Shown here: piece after piece, positions 14,864 to 16,525 of the stretch
Numbering within the stretch: position 1 is the first letter of the stretch
Layout: each line of letters begins with the position of its first letter
From: Verrucomicrobiales bacterium
GTDB lineage: Bacteria > Verrucomicrobiota > Verrucomicrobiia > Verrucomicrobiales > DEV007
Direction of reading: 5' to 3'
NCBI GenBank assembly: GCA_002708885.1
Contig: PAPL01000029.1
Coordinates: forward strand, 26,236-42,760
DNA: 16,525 nucleotides
Notes under the pieces: model-generated
What the model saw: the letters and a program-made list of their open reading frames with translations, nothing else
What the model was told of the DNA's origin: nothing
Database searches by the model: none
Translations under genes and position numbers: made by a program

Positions 14864-15904
14864 ATGAAGCGTCGTAGACTTGGTAGTAGTGGCATTACTG
14901 TTTCTGATATATGCCTTGGCACAATGACATTTGGATTGCAAACTGATGAGAAAGAGTCTTTTGCGCTCATGGACCGTGCTTATGATTCCGGGGTAAATTT
15001 TTTTGACACTGCGGAAATATATCCGGTACCTCCATCTGAGAATCATTTTGGCATAACAGAGGAGATCGTTGGCCGATGGATGAAAGACAAGCCAAGAGAA
15101 TCGTTAATTATAGCGACCAAAGTTACTGGTCCCGGGCATGGTTGGTTTACTCCTCCGGTTCGTCATGGCATGACTGCGCTTGACCGTAATCATATCGTTA
15201 ATGCCGTGGAGGGCAGTCTTCGGAGATTAGGTACAGATTATATTGATCTGTACCAAACTCATTGGCCCGATCATGGTATGAAAGCGGATGAAACTTTGAA
15301 TGTTTTTGCGGATCTTGCGGATCAGGGTAAGATCAGAATCATTGGCTGTTCGAATGAGACTTGCTGGGGACTGATGAAAAGTCTTTGGTCTTCTGAAAAG
15401 AACGGTTTGCCTCGTTACGAGACGGTACAGAATAATTTTTCAATTTTGAATCGCCGATGCGAAAGTGAATTGGCTCAGGTGTGTCGTAAAGAAGGAGTCA
15501 GCCTGATACCATATTCACCACTTGCTGGTGGAGTCTTATCAGGAAAATATCAGGAAGGACAATTACCTGAAGGAGCAAGGTTCAGTGAATATCTTACTAG
15601 TGGGGGTGAAAGACAAAAAAAGATGGCGGCCCGGTTCATTAATTCTAGGACCTTAGAAGTGACAGGCAGATTAAAAGAAATTTCTGATGATCTAGGAATG
15701 AGCCTTACTACTCTGGCTGTTGCTTGGAGTAAGCAGCATGATTTTGTAGCCTCCACAATCATTGGTGCTTCAATTCTGTCACAACTTGATGAAACTCTGG
15801 CAGCTTCATCGATTGATCTCGATGATGATGTTATAAGAAGAATAGACCTCATTGAAGAGGAGATCCCGCGGAGCTTTGGAGAGGACGGATTGCGTAACCT
15901 TTGA
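14864..15904 (+). CDS. Aldo/keto reductase, Tas-like
   Basis: This 346-aa cytosolic NADP(H)-dependent oxidoreductase is of the aldo/keto reductase family and would reduce aldehydes or ketones. The catalytic tetrad is complete: D48 and Y53 in FFDTAEIYP, K86 in ATKV and H133 in QTHWP. The AEIYPVPP stretch with GITEEIVGRW, the SNET segment near residue 163 and the closing VASTIIGA strongly resemble E. coli Tas (about 346 aa), so it belongs to that subgroup. The C-terminal cofactor-binding segment ASTIIGASILSQLDET is present. The physiological substrate is unknown. The gene stands alone between cutC (same strand) and the convergent clpX, whose stop is 33 bp away. No Shine-Dalgarno sequence precedes the ATG. 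Confidence 0.92.
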   Translation: MKRRRLGSSGITVSDICLGTMTFGLQTDEKESFALMDRAYDSGVNFFDTAEIYPVPPSENHFGITEEIVGRWMKDKPRESLIIATKVTGPGHGWFTPPVRHGMTALDRNHIVNAVEGSLRRLGTDYIDLYQTHWPDHGMKADETLNVFADLADQGKIRIIGCSNETCWGLMKSLWSSEKNGLPRYETVQNNFSILNRRCESELAQVCRKEGVSLIPYSPLAGGVLSGKYQEGQLPEGARFSEYLTSGGERQKKMAARFINSRTLEVTGRLKEISDDLGMSLTTLAVAWSKQHDFVASTIIGASILSQLDETLAASSIDLDDDVIRRIDLIEEEIPRSFGEDGLRNL

Positions 15905-15937
15905 TCGGTAATTTTTAGAGATGATTATTCAATCAGT

Positions 15938-16525
15938 CTAGGCGGCATCTTTCTTTGCCTTTTTCCTAAGTACTGGGCCTTTTTTTCCGTCAACTACGGC
16001 CCGGTTAATTGATATCTTCTTTATATCCTTATTACTAGGTAGCTCATACATGATATCGAGCATGAGCTTTTCAAATATCGAGCGAAGTGCTCTGGCTCCT
16101 GTTCCCCTTTTCACGGCTTCCTTAGCTAGTCCTTGGAGTGCATCTTTAGTTAAACTCAGTTCGGCTCCTTCCAGTGCAATGAGCTTTTGATACTGTTTGA
16201 GCATGGCATTTTTGGGCTCCGTCAGTATTTTGATCAGTTGTTCTTCGCTCAATTCATCGAGGGTGGATATGATAGGCAACCGGCCAATGAATTCAGGGAT
16301 CAGTCCAAAACCTAATAGGTCTTCTGGTTCAGCAAGTCTCAGCGTTTCACTCTTATTTTTCTCAAGTTTTTCAGCCGATTGATCATCGGATTTAAAACCC
16401 ATAATTCCCTTTCCTAAGCGTCTTTTTATTACGTCTTCGAGGCCCACAAAAGCACCGCCACAAATAAACAAGATCTTTTCAGTGTTTACCTGTATATAGT
16501 CCTGTTGTGGATGTTTTCGACCGCC
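15938..16525 (-). CDS. clpX: ATP-dependent Clp protease ATPase subunit ClpX, C-terminal part (cut by window edge)
   Basis: The last 196 codons of clpX are present; the gene continues past the window's end, and an apparent start at 16471 is only an internal TTG. ClpX is the AAA+ unfoldase that recognises tagged proteins and feeds them to ClpP. The fragment opens with GGRKHPQQDY, the AAA+ region before sensor 1, followed by ILFICGGAFVGLE. RRLGKGIMGF is the ClpP-contact loop, where the usual IGF tripeptide reads MGF. LLGFGLIPEFIGRLP carries the arginine-finger region, and RGTGARALRSIFE holds the sensor 2 arginine. The C-terminus ends in a Lys/Ala-rich tail (KKAKKDAA). clpP would be expected upstream, outside the window. 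It converges with the aldo/keto reductase gene. Confidence 0.97.
   Translation of the reverse strand, partial: GGRKHPQQDYIQVNTEKILFICGGAFVGLEDVIKRRLGKGIMGFKSDDQSAEKLEKNKSETLRLAEPEDLLGFGLIPEFIGRLPIISTLDELSEEQLIKILTEPKNAMLKQYQKLIALEGAELSLTKDALQGLAKEAVKRGTGARALRSIFEKLMLDIMYELPSNKDIKKISINRAVVDGKKGPVLRKKAKKDAA

Noticed and set aside
16197..16382. 61-codon forward reading frame within clpX
   Set aside because: It is antisense to the conserved LIPEFIGRLP region of ClpX; a shadow only.
1..16525. CRISPR arrays, insertion sequences, tRNA or phage genes
   Set aside because: No regularly spaced repeats, transposase-like proteins, terminal inverted repeats or cloverleaf-like segments were seen on either strand.

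Overview
The window is a densely coded chromosomal segment of about 43-45% G+C (my estimate by eye). It holds sixteen recognisable genes, or seventeen if the frameshifted tail of one gene is counted apart. The mix suggests a free-living, probably marine, member of the Planctomycetes-Verrucomicrobia-Chlamydiae group, most likely Verrucomicrobiota. The signs are a secreted formylglycine sulfatase, a secreted ThuA-domain protein, a Tat-type sugar-phosphate isomerase/epimerase, a secreted purple-acid-phosphatase-like enzyme and a secreted transglutaminase-like protein of a kind common in planctomycetes. Most starts lack a clear Shine-Dalgarno sequence, which also fits that group. The phylum assignment is inference from gene content only.

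Layout: (1) 98-1672, secreted sulfatase, forward. (2) 1677-4530, reverse operon: an 81-aa two-helix membrane protein, a sodium/solute symporter (SSS family) and a core-type MetE-like zinc methyltransferase, with 8 bp of overlap and then a 12 bp gap. (3) 4610-6064, an enolase-superfamily enzyme transcribed away from that operon across a 79 bp gap that carries a 7 bp dyad. (4) 6156-6920, secreted ThuA-domain protein. (5) 6933-8617, reverse sufS-sufU pair for iron-sulfur cluster assembly. (6) 8731-10242, forward pair of a DJ-1/PfpI protein and an exported isomerase/epimerase. (7) 10239-12411, reverse pair of an eight-helix membrane protein and a secreted metallophosphoesterase. (8) 12459-14789, forward group of a DCC thiol-oxidoreductase, a transglutaminase-like gene broken by a frameshift near its 3' end, and cutC. 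(9) 14864-15904, a Tas-like aldo/keto reductase. (10) 15938-16525, the 3' part of clpX, reverse, running off the window.

How they fit together: sections 1-4 and 6-7 read as accessory carbon, sulfur and phosphorus scavenging functions, with several enzymes exported to the periplasm or surface. The transporter/MetE-like operon and the divergent enolase-superfamily gene look like one uptake-and-catabolism locus for an unidentified small molecule. SufS/SufU and ClpX are housekeeping. I see no mobile element, CRISPR array, tRNA, rRNA or phage gene, and no gene-free stretch over 300 bp. No wholly new system is evident. The items most worth checking are the uncharacterised symporter/MetE-like/enolase-superfamily locus and the 2-base frameshift in the transglutaminase-like gene.
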